64,000 bases of DNA from Colwellia chukchiensis. Its GTDB lineage: Bacteria > Pseudomonadota > Gammaproteobacteria > Enterobacterales > Alteromonadaceae. Position numbers and translations under genes: made by a program. A model generated the notes under the pieces. That model saw nothing but the letters and a program-made list of their open reading frames with translations. It was not told the DNA's origin and searched no databases. The DNA is taken from contig NZ_NBOC01000004.1 of NCBI RefSeq assembly GCF_002104455.1, positions 62,001 to 126,000 on the forward strand, read 5' to 3'. Positions 29,104 to 38,409 of the stretch are shown here, one piece after another. Position 1 is the stretch's first letter. Each line of letters begins with the position of its first letter.

Positions 29104-31083
29104 ATGAGCCAACCAAGGTATTTGACCAAATCACGATTTAAGTTAGCTACTGAGTGTCCAACTAAACTGTTTTATACGGGCAAAAAAGAATACTTGGATA
29201 ACAAGCTTGATGACCCTTTTCTTGCCTCATTAGCTGATGGCGGTTTTCAGGTGGGTGAATTAGCTAAGTGCTATTACCCAGACGGTCATGACATAACTTC
29301 TTTAGATTATGAAGAGTCGATTCAGCAAACTAATGAGCTATTAAAGCAAGAAAACGTCGTCATTTTTGAGCCAGCCATTCGCTTTGGCAACTTATTTGTT
29401 CGTGTCGATATTTTAGTTAAGCAAGGCAATGAGTATCAGCTTATTGAAGTTAAAGCCAAGTCATACTCTGCTAAAAAAGATAAAGACTTTCTGAATAAGT
29501 CTGGAAAGTTAGACTCAAAGTGGAAACCATACATTTTTGATGTGGCGTTTCAAAAATACGTTTTAAAACAGGCCATACCCGGTGCGCTAGTTAGCAGCTA
29601 TTTAATGGTTGTGGATAAAGACATGCCTTGTCCAGTTGATGGTTTAAATCAGAAGTTTAAATTAACTCGTGATGACAGAAACAGACGCGGTGTGTCTGTT
29701 TCTCATTCGTTATCTGCCTCGGATTTATCAGTAAAAATTCTCAAAAAGGTCAATACCGACAAAGCAGTTCAAATTGCTTATGAAACCGAATTGCAAACTG
29801 GTATGCCAGTAGAAGGCTTCATCCCTAATATCGAAGTACTAGCAGAGCAGTATTCTAACGATGAAAAGGTGATGCCAGTCATCGGCTCAAAGTGCAAAAG
29901 TTGTGAGTTCAAATGCTCGGAAGAAGATGAAGCGAATGGCTTTAAAAGTGGCTTTAAGGAATGCTGGAAAGAGCAACTTCATTGGAGTGATGAAGACTTT
30001 AATGAGCCTACGGTATTAAGTATCTCAAACTTTAGAAGTTCAAACCGCTGTATCGAAAATGGCAAAGTAAAGCTAAAAGACCTTTCTCCAGAAGACATCA
30101 ACTACGAAGAGTCATCAACACCTGCACTTACATTAAAAGAAAGGCAGTGGCTTCAAATAGAGAAAGTACAAGAAAATGATTCAAGTGTGTATGTTGATGT
30201 CGATAGCATGCGAAATGAAATGGCCTCTTGGACTTACCCTCTTCACTTTATTGACTTTGAAACTTGTGCCGTTGCCATTCCTTTTTATAAAGGAATGTCG
30301 CCATACGAAGGCATAGCGTTCCAGTTTTCCCACCACATATTACATGAAGACGGTCGTGTGGAGCATGCAGGTGAATTTCTTAGTTCTCAGGTTGGTGAGT
30401 TCCCAAACTTTAATTTTGTAAGAGAGCTAAAAGCTCAATTAGAAAAAGACAACGGCACCATCTTTAGGTACTCAAACCACGAGAATGCTTATCTTAATAT
30501 GGTTTATCAGCAATTAAAGTTGTCTGCTGAATTAGATAAGGACAAGCTTTGTGACTTTATTAAGTCAATCACTAAGTCTTCCAACAATAGCAAAGACAAT
30601 TGGTTGGGTGACAGAAACATGGTCGATCAATGGGAGCTGGTAAAGAAATATTATTATGACCCTGCCACAGGTGGCTCAAACTCTATTAAGGCAGTACTAC
30701 CTGCGATTTTAAATAGTTCTAAATTTTTACAAGAAAAATACGAACAACCTATTTATGGGACTCATGAGTTGCCTAGCTTAAACTTTAAAAATAAAGCTTG
30801 GATTGAACTTGATGACAACGGAAAAGTGAAAGACCCATACAAATCACTGCCAAAAATGTTTGCAGAAGCGTCTGAGCATGACATAGAGCTACTATCAGAA
30901 TCTGATGAACTGAATAATGGCGGTTTGGCTTTAACTGCATATGCAAGGCTCCAGTTCACTGAAATGTCTGATTATGAAAGAAAGGAACTTGAACGCGGAC
31001 TATTGATGTACTGTGAGCTAGATACTTTGGCTATGGTGATGATCCAAGAGGCTTGGAGGGAGATGATTAATGAAAACAAATAG
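29104..31083 (+). CDS. DUF2779 protein: Cas4-like nuclease plus RNase H-like domain
   Basis: This 659-residue protein starts with a PD-(D/E)XK-type region: LTKSRFKLATECPTKLFYTG, then RVDILVKQGNEYQLIEVKAKSY near residues 97-117 (the D..ExK core). A CKSCEFKC cluster near residue 265 plus a further Cys near 288 resembles the iron-sulfur motif of Cas4. The DUF2779 part follows, with an RNase H-like fold: HFIDFETC near 382 and YCELDTLAMV near 636 as the acidic metal ligands. This points to a nuclease with two possible active sites. It has its own operator (site 3) and is probably a defence effector, which is inferred. Confidence 0.8.
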   Translation: MSQPRYLTKSRFKLATECPTKLFYTGKKEYLDNKLDDPFLASLADGGFQVGELAKCYYPDGHDITSLDYEESIQQTNELLKQENVVIFEPAIRFGNLFVRVDILVKQGNEYQLIEVKAKSYSAKKDKDFLNKSGKLDSKWKPYIFDVAFQKYVLKQAIPGALVSSYLMVVDKDMPCPVDGLNQKFKLTRDDRNRRGVSVSHSLSASDLSVKILKKVNTDKAVQIAYETELQTGMPVEGFIPNIEVLAEQYSNDEKVMPVIGSKCKSCEFKCSEEDEANGFKSGFKECWKEQLHWSDEDFNEPTVLSISNFRSSNRCIENGKVKLKDLSPEDINYEESSTPALTLKERQWLQIEKVQENDSSVYVDVDSMRNEMASWTYPLHFIDFETCAVAIPFYKGMSPYEGIAFQFSHHILHEDGRVEHAGEFLSSQVGEFPNFNFVRELKAQLEKDNGTIFRYSNHENAYLNMVYQQLKLSAELDKDKLCDFIKSITKSSNNSKDNWLGDRNMVDQWELVKKYYYDPATGGSNSIKAVLPAILNSSKFLQEKYEQPIYGTHELPSLNFKNKAWIELDDNGKVKDPYKSLPKMFAEASEHDIELLSESDELNNGGLALTAYARLQFTEMSDYERKELERGLLMYCELDTLAMVMIQEAWREMINENK

Positions 31084-31179
31084 AGTCAGAAAGAAGATAC
31101 TGGCTTAACTATAAAACCGTGGCCAATATTAGTTGACCACTACAGTAACGTTTACCAACTAGTTAGATGTGTATAGTAT

Positions 31180-31196
31180 GGGACATTGTATGTCCT
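31180..31196. promoter_or_regulatory. GGGACA-N5-TGTCCT operator, site 4
   Basis: This near-perfect copy sits directly downstream of a TATAGT -10-like box (31174-31179), so a bound protein would cover the transcription start. It is 63 bp before the 31260 gene. Confidence 0.75.
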
Positions 31197-31259
31197 ATTA
31201 GCTTTGTACTATGCAGACAAATAGATTAGTTAGCCAACACAAGTTGGCAGGAAGTAATA

Positions 31260-32426
31260 ATGAATAAAAAAGAGTACTTAAATCAACCTGTGGTAAAAGA
31301 GTTTACATCTTACCTGTCTAATTTAATTGATGGGAACGAGTATTTTAAGCATGAGTATTATTGGTATGATGAAAAAAAAGACATATATTTCGATTCTTTT
31401 CTAGATGCATTATATAAATATGAATGGCCATTTAGGTATACAGATCGATTTATTAACGAAGTTAAAACTGGCAAATCGTTACATGATAATAAAACTTGCT
31501 TAGAAAGCTTTAGCAAAGGTTTGGTTTCAGCTATAGGCAATGGAGATCTTAAAGCATGCCAAAATTATTGTTTAATGATTTTAGATTGGGGAGGCGTCCT
31601 CTATCAGAATGAAGATAAAATATTATCTTTAGGCTCTATACTTCCAGAGTATCTAGCATGTTGCATAAGACTGTTTAATGGTCCAGATACTACTTGTAAT
31701 GATAAATATAAAGTATCTGTTAATGGTGAATCCATTGATGTAATCATGAATGCAGGGTTTACAAAAATATATTCGCTAATCTGTTCGAGTTTTATTATTT
31801 ATGATGGTCGAGTAGGCGGGGCGCTGGGATACCTAGAAACGAATTTTTATAAAAAAACAGGTAATGCACAAAGTAAATTATTAAGCTTTCATTATGGCTC
31901 TGCGAGAGGCAAACAAATTCGTAACCCGTCAGTAAATAATTTTAAATTCTCAATTCTTTCAGCTGGCAATGTTCATACTAGAGATAACTTAAAGGCCAAC
32001 TGGCTTTTGGCTGAGGCACTTGAAAATCAAACTAGCTTGAAAGGTGATAAGGCTACGTTAATACGAGATATTGAGTGTGCACTATTTATGATCGGATATG
32101 ATTTTCCTGAATTAAAACCCAAAGATGAAAGTAAAGACAAGGTAGAGAACTATAGTACTCGCTCAAGCTCTAAAGATTCAAAAGTAACAGCAGATTTAGT
32201 TAGAACATTTGCGTTACAACTCATTAAGGAAGGATTAAAAACACGAGCATCTATTGAGTTTACTTCCAGTGACATTAAAAAGGAGCTAGGTGGCGACTTA
32301 ACTGCAATATGTAGCGCTCTAAAAAAGCCAACGTTCTTCTACCAATCTGGAGTTACTCTTGAAATAATTGACACTCCCCCTTCCGGCTTAGGAAAAGTAA
32401 CCTATAGGGCCAAAAAGGCAGCTTAA
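31260..32426 (+). CDS. Hypothetical protein, possible C-terminal winged helix
   Basis: This 388-residue soluble protein has an N-terminal two-thirds rich in aromatic and acidic residues and no motif I recognise. A Ser/Lys-rich linker follows near residues 290-310. The end could be a winged helix (ASIEFTSSDIKKELGG, then a strand-rich tail). GGAAG precedes the ATG. It is controlled by operator site 4 and is AT-rich like its neighbours. Proteins of unknown fold are common in such islands, so I propose no function. Confidence 0.6.
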   Translation: MNKKEYLNQPVVKEFTSYLSNLIDGNEYFKHEYYWYDEKKDIYFDSFLDALYKYEWPFRYTDRFINEVKTGKSLHDNKTCLESFSKGLVSAIGNGDLKACQNYCLMILDWGGVLYQNEDKILSLGSILPEYLACCIRLFNGPDTTCNDKYKVSVNGESIDVIMNAGFTKIYSLICSSFIIYDGRVGGALGYLETNFYKKTGNAQSKLLSFHYGSARGKQIRNPSVNNFKFSILSAGNVHTRDNLKANWLLAEALENQTSLKGDKATLIRDIECALFMIGYDFPELKPKDESKDKVENYSTRSSSKDSKVTADLVRTFALQLIKEGLKTRASIEFTSSDIKKELGGDLTAICSALKKPTFFYQSGVTLEIIDTPPSGLGKVTYRAKKAA

Positions 32427-32481
32427 ATATTAGGATTCCCCCATGCAATAACGCAATTTATAAAATGAGTAAATTCAAGTT

Positions 32482-32498
32482 GGGACAATGTTTGTCCC
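32482..32498. promoter_or_regulatory. GGGACA-N5-TGTCCC operator, site 5 (perfect)
   Basis: GGGACA-N5-TGTCCC is a perfect inverted repeat followed by a T run. It lies 48 bp before a 30-codon frame at 32546. The T run could also make it work as a weak terminator of the 31260 gene, but the match to four other sites argues for an operator. Confidence 0.75.
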
Positions 32499-32545
32499 AT
32501 TTTTTTTATTGTTCTGTATTGGTTTTACAAATCGAGGTTAACGAC

Positions 32546-32709
32546 ATGTCTAAAAAAATTAATACTTTTATTGCACTTTTAGCAGGTTATTTGATGAAGA
32601 AGATACGTACTGGATTTCTGTATTCACAATCTATCTAATTTTTATTCAATTAGCAGTTACTAAATCAAATCTCAACAACGTAACCACAATCGAAATTATA
32701 GTTTTCTAG
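32546..32709 (+). pseudogene. Mini membrane-protein gene with a one-base frameshift
   Basis: An ATG at 32546, with GAGG upstream, opens a 30-codon frame that stops at 32638. If one T is restored in the TTT run at 32590-32592, the frame continues as FDEEDTYWISVFTIYLIFIQ and would give a protein of about 54 residues with one membrane helix, ending at 32709. It lies behind the best operator copy (site 5). The 3' end would overlap the convergent phosphoesterase gene by about 45 bp, so the true end is uncertain. Confidence 0.4.
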
Positions 32710-33426
32710 ACTGGAGTAACCGCGTTGATTTGAAATTATTCTCGTATCAGCAATTTGATAGTTTACATTGTGATGAGTGTGACCATGTGCCCATATATCA
32801 ATTCTATCTGTATATTTTTTAATAAACTCTTCTAAATTAGAAGAGAATGCGGCCGAAAGTAGGTCGCTTTGGTATTGTGTTGGCGTTGATTGAGGAGAAG
32901 GAGCGTGATGCGTAATCACGATATTTCTACCTGTATTGCTATTTTTTAATTCGTTTTCTATGTAATTTATTGAATTATTAAAAAATGCGATGGTATCAGA
33001 TACCTTAAGTTTTTTGTATTTACCGTTATCATTTATTGTAATGTGCTGAAAGTCATTCATTTTAGCACCCGCATCAAATATGCATTCTTGTTTCTTCGAC
33101 TCACCAAAGAGTTTGAAATCGGTCCATAAGGTAGAGCCAATAAATGTAACGCCATCTATTTCGACACTATCGTTGATTAATACATGAACATTTGAGTTTT
33201 TAGATTGTTCTTTTAGTTTTCTATTAATCGATTGGATATTTGAACCATAATATTCATGATTCCCCGGAATGTAGACTACCGGCAACTCAAAGAAATCTTT
33301 AGCCCACTGTATGCCATGGTGTTTTGAGTGTATATCACCCGCTAAAATGACCACGTCTGCGTCAATTTTAGGTGGGGTCCAAACCTCAAATTCATTATGA
33401 ATGTCTGAAAATAATGACAACTTCAT
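32665..33426 (-). CDS. Calcineurin-like metallophosphoesterase
   Basis: This 253-residue protein carries the five metallophosphoesterase motifs: FSDIHNEF (residues 5-12), LAGDIHSKH, PGNHEYYG, ITHHAPSP and AHGHTHHN. These are the two-metal site ligands. The substrate could be nucleotide, nucleic-acid end or protein phosphate. It is the last gene of a minus-strand operon behind a membrane protein (4-bp ATGA overlap) and a polynucleotide-kinase-like protein. A kinase-phosphatase pairing suggests nucleic-acid end repair or signalling; that is inference. Confidence 0.85.
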   Translation of the reverse strand: MKLSLFSDIHNEFEVWTPPKIDADVVILAGDIHSKHHGIQWAKDFFELPVVYIPGNHEYYGSNIQSINRKLKEQSKNSNVHVLINDSVEIDGVTFIGSTLWTDFKLFGESKKQECIFDAGAKMNDFQHITINDNGKYKKLKVSDTIAFFNNSINYIENELKNSNTGRNIVITHHAPSPQSTPTQYQSDLLSAAFSSNLEEFIKKYTDRIDIWAHGHTHHNVNYQIADTRIISNQRGYSSLENYNFDCGYVVEI

Positions 33427-34103
33427 AGTATAATTCCTTTAATTAGTTCTGCTGTGCTATTAATAAGAAGAGGATCTAGTGTAAATATTGCTGTAAACCA
33501 ATAGGTTGCAAGTAATGAAAATAGGTAATTAAATACATTTGCAAGCTTTCTATCAGATAATGTTGCCTCAGAGGTTATTTGGGCAAACACAGCTGTCACA
33601 AACCAAAGAGCAAAATGGTAGCCATGCACCTCAAGGTTGAAGACATTAAACTCCCAATAATATGCCGTTCCCAAGGCCAATAGAGAAATGCTACTCAAGA
33701 ATTGAGTAGTGGCTATAATATCCGGTGATTTTTGCAAATCACCATTGTCGTCTATTTCTCCCAACAAATGCATAGATGAGGCAGTCAATATAAGTAAAAA
33801 GTATAGCGCAAGTGCCAACCAGCTTGGCCAATCCCAGTGCGAAGCAGCCCAATAAACACCAGAGATAATAATCGCTAAACCTAATAAATTAGGTACTAGG
33901 GCTAGAGCAAAGAAAAGTGTAAGGCCTGATCCAACTAAAAGAACTGGATCAGCACCTAAACCTGTTAATAGCATGACAGCAGCAACAAATAACTTTCCAG
34001 CGATTGATAGACCCATGAAGCCATTAATTGCCACTGCACCGATTATGTTTCCAGCGGCAGCCCCTGCGTTTTCTAGCTGATTAATTTCTCTGTTGTATTT
34101 CAT
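33423..34103 (-). CDS. Hypothetical multi-pass membrane protein
   Basis: This 226-residue protein has five to six hydrophobic helices spread over its whole length. The N-terminus is Gly/Ala-rich, and the loop after helix three has the sequence EIDDNGDLQKS. I recognise no family. It sits between a P-loop kinase-like gene (22-bp gap) and a metallophosphoesterase gene (4-bp overlap). It could be the membrane anchor or effector of that trio, inferred from operon position. Confidence 0.6.
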   Translation of the reverse strand: MKYNREINQLENAGAAAGNIIGAVAINGFMGLSIAGKLFVAAVMLLTGLGADPVLLVGSGLTLFFALALVPNLLGLAIIISGVYWAASHWDWPSWLALALYFLLILTASSMHLLGEIDDNGDLQKSPDIIATTQFLSSISLLALGTAYYWEFNVFNLEVHGYHFALWFVTAVFAQITSEATLSDRKLANVFNYLFSLLATYWFTAIFTLDPLLINSTAELIKGIIL

Positions 34104-34125
34104 CCTGACTCCTAGTCAAACCTTA

Positions 34126-34851
34126 TTACATCAATACAACATAGAGGTTGTGGTGTTTCATAGTTAATGCGGACAAATCGTGAACGGCACAAAGAATTGA
34201 ATACTCATTTTCTTTAAACACGTCGTCATAACCATCCAAGTCACTGATGTAGGGAAAATAAGAATCAAGAAATTCCTTTAACGACTTCACATGTTCTGCT
34301 GCATTGAGGTGTGGGGCATGAATATCAAAATCTTCATCGTCTAAAATCAAAACGGAAGCAGGTAACGCTTCTTCTCGTGAAATTGTGTCAAAACCTTCAA
34401 GTCTTGATACTGGTTCATATTTATCAAACATGGCTTTAAGAGTATCTTCAGGAATAAATTTACCTGTTTCTTGATAACGCTCGCGACACGTTTTTAAAAT
34501 GAAGTATTCCTTGTTTTTAAATACAAACTCAATCGCATGAAATTCAGCGTTAGGGTAATGTTTAAAAATCTTTTGCCGATTTGCTTTAGTAAGGTTGGTA
34601 AGATCCCAAACAATGTTTTTATATTTTTTTGACTCTTGAACCGACTTAAAAAACAATGATCTTTGCTCGCGGCGGATAGGGTGGTTGAATTCGAGTTCAA
34701 AGAACTCTCTGTAAGTTAAATTATGGTCGTTAATTATTTTTTCTACGATGTCATCCGAAGATACGACATAATCAAACTTACTCCGTTGAACAAAGGTAGA
34801 TTTACCTGTGCATGCCGGCCCAATTAGAACTGTTACTTGTTGTTTAGTCAT
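34126..34851 (-). CDS. P-loop polynucleotide-kinase-like protein
   Basis: This 241-residue protein begins with VTVLIGPACTGKSTF, a P-loop (GPACTGKST, residues 12-20), followed by the VVSSDDIVEKI acceptor-site segment and IVWDLTNLTKANRQKIF. This is the arrangement of T4 polynucleotide kinase-type enzymes and of related AAA_33 kinases. A lid-like region with CRERYQETGKFIPEDTL follows. A role in phosphorylating 5' ends of RNA or DNA is plausible but not proven; small-molecule kinases share the fold. It is the first gene of its operon, 55 bp after motif copy 34906-34922. Confidence 0.8.
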   Translation of the reverse strand: MTKQQVTVLIGPACTGKSTFVQRSKFDYVVSSDDIVEKIINDHNLTYREFFELEFNHPIRREQRSLFFKSVQESKKYKNIVWDLTNLTKANRQKIFKHYPNAEFHAIEFVFKNKEYFILKTCRERYQETGKFIPEDTLKAMFDKYEPVSRLEGFDTISREEALPASVLILDDEDFDIHAPHLNAAEHVKSLKEFLDSYFPYISDLDGYDDVFKENEYSILCAVHDLSALTMKHHNLYVVLM

Positions 34852-34905
34852 TTATAAATTTCCTCTTTAAGTTTCTAATTAGTAGCTTACCTTTGGTAGC
34901 TGATA

Positions 34906-34922
34906 CACCCGTCGTTGGAAAA
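34906..34922 (-). promoter_or_regulatory. TTTCCAACGRYGGGTG motif, copy 1
   Basis: Read on the minus strand it is TTTTCCAACGACGGGTG. It lies 55 bp before the 34851 gene and in the same orientation. The same 16-17 bp string precedes the AAA+ gene at 38410 and the helicase gene at 41724. Confidence 0.6.
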
Positions 34923-35006
34923 TTAAATTTATATTTACTCATTGTTTATAAAGACAAAAACGTAAAAATATGATAAGTTGATAACTTAAATTATGGAGTC
35001 GCTTTT

Positions 35007-38000
35007 ATGAATGAATTAGCTAGAATCGCGTATGAATATGAGAACTGGCAGAAGGGGTATTTACATGAAAGCGGCGAATCAATTTCCATTGTTCAAGCGC
35101 AAATTTTAAAAGACGTTTGGATATCCATTACTCAGGCTGAATTAAGTCACAAAACAGATAGCAGAGACTACAAAAGGGATCGATCAAAAGGTGTTGAGTT
35201 ATTTACTGCGCTGTTACTTCAATCTCTTGAAGCAAATCAAACATCATATTCAAAAGAGTTAGCTGAGCAGGTTATTAAGTTTATCGATCACCTTATGCGT
35301 GAAAAGCTTGATAAGCGATTTCAATTCAATAAATTTATCAACGAACTTAATAAAAACCTAAAGCAAGACAAAACCACTGCTGAGCTAATTATTTCTATCA
35401 TTGTTAATAATGCCAAAGGAGATCATAAACTTACGGCTGTCAATGTAACCAACACAATAGATTTAACCTTTGTTCATGAGTGTATGAAGCTATCAAGTAT
35501 TGCATCTTACTCAAGTGCTAAAACCAGTAACAAAGTACGAGACTTAACAACAGATGAACTGGTATTTGAGACTCAAATACGGCAGTTAATATTTAGCTTT
35601 CTTGATACTTTAAACTTTTCCAAAGTAGTATTATTACCTAAAGCACTATTGTTTTATCATCACAGAGATTTAACGTCACAGCAAAGAAATAAAATTGAAG
35701 GTTGGCTAAGTAGTAGCGAGTGCCAAATTTTGAAACAGGTGTCTTACGCAGACTTACTGAATTTAACTAGCGTTATTAACCTAAAAGATAAAATTAACCA
35801 ATTACTTAACGATGGCAATTCTCAAAATAAGCCATATACTGAAATCCTTAATGCGTGCCTCACTTGTTTGCCAGCTCAAATAGTGAATAGCCAGAGCTTC
35901 ACTGCTAATAAAACACAATTCGAAGCTGAGTTTACTCAGCTAATCAACGTTCAGCTATACAGTGTACTCACACTCAACCCAAATACTATTGTAAATGTTG
36001 ATCTGATTGCACGTCGTGCATTGTATTTATCATCACTGATAAATCTATTGGAATATACTCAAGTAAAATCCGGTTTTGACTACATTTTTAACAAAATTGA
36101 GCATAACTTTAACTCATTTAAAGCGGGAACATTTAAAGTGGCTAAAGTCTGGATTTTATATTTGTTGGAGCGTAATGAATATACTTGCAATGGCTTTGCA
36201 CTAGAGGATTGGTTAGAAGCTCGGTTTAGATATTTTGTGCAAAAGAACCAGCTCATATTTAAGCTCAGTGAACTAAAAAGTAATAAGGCGCAATTCAAGA
36301 ACTTATCAGAAGACAATATTCGCTCGAAAAGAATTCAAGACAGCTTGTCTGGCAAAATAAATGAAGATTTTGTTAATTGGGTTGAGAGCCATGGTGGTGA
36401 TGATATTTTCGACAATCGAAACATAGAGGCTATTACTCAGCAACTAGCTAGCCAGTTAAATTTAAGTAACGTTGACAAATTATCTTTAGAACAAGCCGTT
36501 ACGCATGATGATAGTTATTTCGAATATTGGTGGAATTCAGTTTTTCAAGGACAAGATAAAAATATCTTTGTGACAGAGACAATTATTGATGCATTTCAAA
36601 CTTTTCCTAAAACGGATAAAAGTGAGGACGGCTTTAAAATGCAACGCACTCGCTGGAATCGAATAGTGTCACAAGTTGGTGGCGCTAGTCCCAAAGTGTA
36701 TAAACGATTTAATACTGTTTTTTGCAATAGCATTGACCCTTTAGAAAAGCATAAAGTCGTGACCAGTCGAAATAATTCACTTGCGTTAATTAATATGGAT
36801 AAACGTTTAAATGGCCGTTACAAAGTTATTAATAAACTCGGCTCAGGTGGTAATGGTTATGTAGTTAAAGCCGCGGATAATAATCTATACCGTGAGGTTG
36901 CTATTAAGCTCAATGCCACTTCAGAGTTCACTCACCCAGAAGTGTTTAAACGAGAAGCCAGAATACTTGCTACTCTTAAACATGAAAATATTATTCAGGT
37001 CTATGATTTTATTAGTGTTGAAAAGTCCATTTTTTCAAGGCATATAAATGCTGATGTTTATGGTTTAGTCACTGAATACCATTTTGGTGCAATGACTCTG
37101 GACAAGTATTTGGCCAACAACACTCTGAGCAATGATCAAAAAATTACGTTATTTCAACAAATTTGTAATGGTGTAGCAGCGGCTCATGCAAACAATCTTA
37201 TCCACGGGGATTTAAAGCCAGAAAACATTATCGTCACCAATGAAGGCGTCGCTAAGTTGATCGATTTTGGTTCAGCGAGTTATGAACATTTGTCTAAAGC
37301 AAGCTCAGGCTCACTGGAATGGTTAAACCCGGATGTATTGATTGGAAAACCGCTCCAAAAGTCCTCTGATATATATGCTTTAACTTTACTGTTATTATTT
37401 ATCTTAGAGATTGATTTTACGGGAGTTGCGGAGGCTGATGAAATCAAAGACCCATTTCTATTTGGGAGTAATGAACAGCAGCAAAACGAAAGCACAGCAG
37501 ATGAAATAGAAAGCATTGTTACTCAGAAAGCTGAGAAGCATAACGCTAACCACGGTACTTTGTTTAAATTGATACTAGCTAGCCATTATTTACTTGAACA
37601 AGGCTGGCACTTTTCTGATGCTGAGTGGCAAAAGTACAACTTAGATAACGGTAAGCCTGAAGAAGCTGAAAAAGAATACTTTATGATTAATGGAATTGGT
37701 AGTAAGGCAAATCAATTCCTAAATGCGCTTCACGCAAATGTTTACAAAGGATTTGCTTCGGAACAAAGAGTTAAAAGTTTGATAGAAACTCTGCTCAAAG
37801 GGCTGCTGACTTCAGCTTTAAACCAAGAGCTTAGTTATCAAGTTCAACAACAAAGTTGTAAAAAGAGCAAAGGTGTAAAGTTTAACAGTAACTATTTAGA
37901 TCATGCTTTAATAAAATTAGCAGAGCAAAGTAATAATAAACCACTTGAAACCATCGAAACGGTTGAACAATTAAGTGTAGCTAGTTACGTCTTACTAGAC

Positions 38001-38312
38001 GCCTCGGCAAGTCATGTTAATAATGAAGTTGTGTTAAAACCACAGCTTTTTATCAATGGCCGCCTGTTAACTAAACCTTATTTACAAAGCATACCAGAAG
38101 TTTACTCTGTTGATGATCCGCGAATTCAAAAAGTAATTTGCAAATTCAATTCTGTTGGAATGGATTACCTTTTTACTGATGTTATTGTTCAGTTGCATGA
38201 TGGTTCACCCGCCAGATTATGTATCTATAATGACGGCGTATATATTGATAAGCAGTTCCATCGATTGTTAGATGCTATTGAGCATGCCAAAACTATCGAT
38301 CTAGTTGCTTAG
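35007..38312 (+). CDS. Large Hanks-type protein kinase
   Basis: This 1101-residue protein has an N-terminal helical region of about 600 residues with no motif I know. A Ser/Thr kinase domain follows: LGSGGNGYVVKA glycine loop (near 609), VAIK lysine, EARIL glutamate, HGDLKPENII catalytic loop (near 732; HGD rather than HRD) and DFGSA (near 752). The C-terminal part of about 240 residues is again unfamiliar. All catalytic residues are present, so it should be active. Large kinases occur in defence (PglW of type 2 BREX, Stk2), but this layout is not one I recognise. It is divergent from the P-loop kinase operon. Confidence 0.85.
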   Translation: MNELARIAYEYENWQKGYLHESGESISIVQAQILKDVWISITQAELSHKTDSRDYKRDRSKGVELFTALLLQSLEANQTSYSKELAEQVIKFIDHLMREKLDKRFQFNKFINELNKNLKQDKTTAELIISIIVNNAKGDHKLTAVNVTNTIDLTFVHECMKLSSIASYSSAKTSNKVRDLTTDELVFETQIRQLIFSFLDTLNFSKVVLLPKALLFYHHRDLTSQQRNKIEGWLSSSECQILKQVSYADLLNLTSVINLKDKINQLLNDGNSQNKPYTEILNACLTCLPAQIVNSQSFTANKTQFEAEFTQLINVQLYSVLTLNPNTIVNVDLIARRALYLSSLINLLEYTQVKSGFDYIFNKIEHNFNSFKAGTFKVAKVWILYLLERNEYTCNGFALEDWLEARFRYFVQKNQLIFKLSELKSNKAQFKNLSEDNIRSKRIQDSLSGKINEDFVNWVESHGGDDIFDNRNIEAITQQLASQLNLSNVDKLSLEQAVTHDDSYFEYWWNSVFQGQDKNIFVTETIIDAFQTFPKTDKSEDGFKMQRTRWNRIVSQVGGASPKVYKRFNTVFCNSIDPLEKHKVVTSRNNSLALINMDKRLNGRYKVINKLGSGGNGYVVKAADNNLYREVAIKLNATSEFTHPEVFKREARILATLKHENIIQVYDFISVEKSIFSRHINADVYGLVTEYHFGAMTLDKYLANNTLSNDQKITLFQQICNGVAAAHANNLIHGDLKPENIIVTNEGVAKLIDFGSASYEHLSKASSGSLEWLNPDVLIGKPLQKSSDIYALTLLLLFILEIDFTGVAEADEIKDPFLFGSNEQQQNESTADEIESIVTQKAEKHNANHGTLFKLILASHYLLEQGWHFSDAEWQKYNLDNGKPEEAEKEYFMINGIGSKANQFLNALHANVYKGFASEQRVKSLIETLLKGLLTSALNQELSYQVQQQSCKKSKGVKFNSNYLDHALIKLAEQSNNKPLETIETVEQLSVASYVLLDASASHVNNEVVLKPQLFINGRLLTKPYLQSIPEVYSVDDPRIQKVICKFNSVGMDYLFTDVIVQLHDGSPARLCIYNDGVYIDKQFHRLLDAIEHAKTIDLVA

Positions 38313-38345
38313 TGTCAAAATATGATAATCGGATGTATTATACAG

Positions 38346-38361
38346 TTTCCAACGGTGGGTG
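38346..38361 (+). promoter_or_regulatory. TTTCCAACGRYGGGTG motif, copy 2
   Basis: TTTCCAACGGTGGGTG lies 48 bp before the AAA+ gene and in the same orientation, nearly the same distance as copy 1 from its gene. Confidence 0.65.
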
Positions 38362-38409
38362 CGTAATGGTGAAGTGGTTAAATAATCCTATTAATACAGA
38401 GGATTATTT

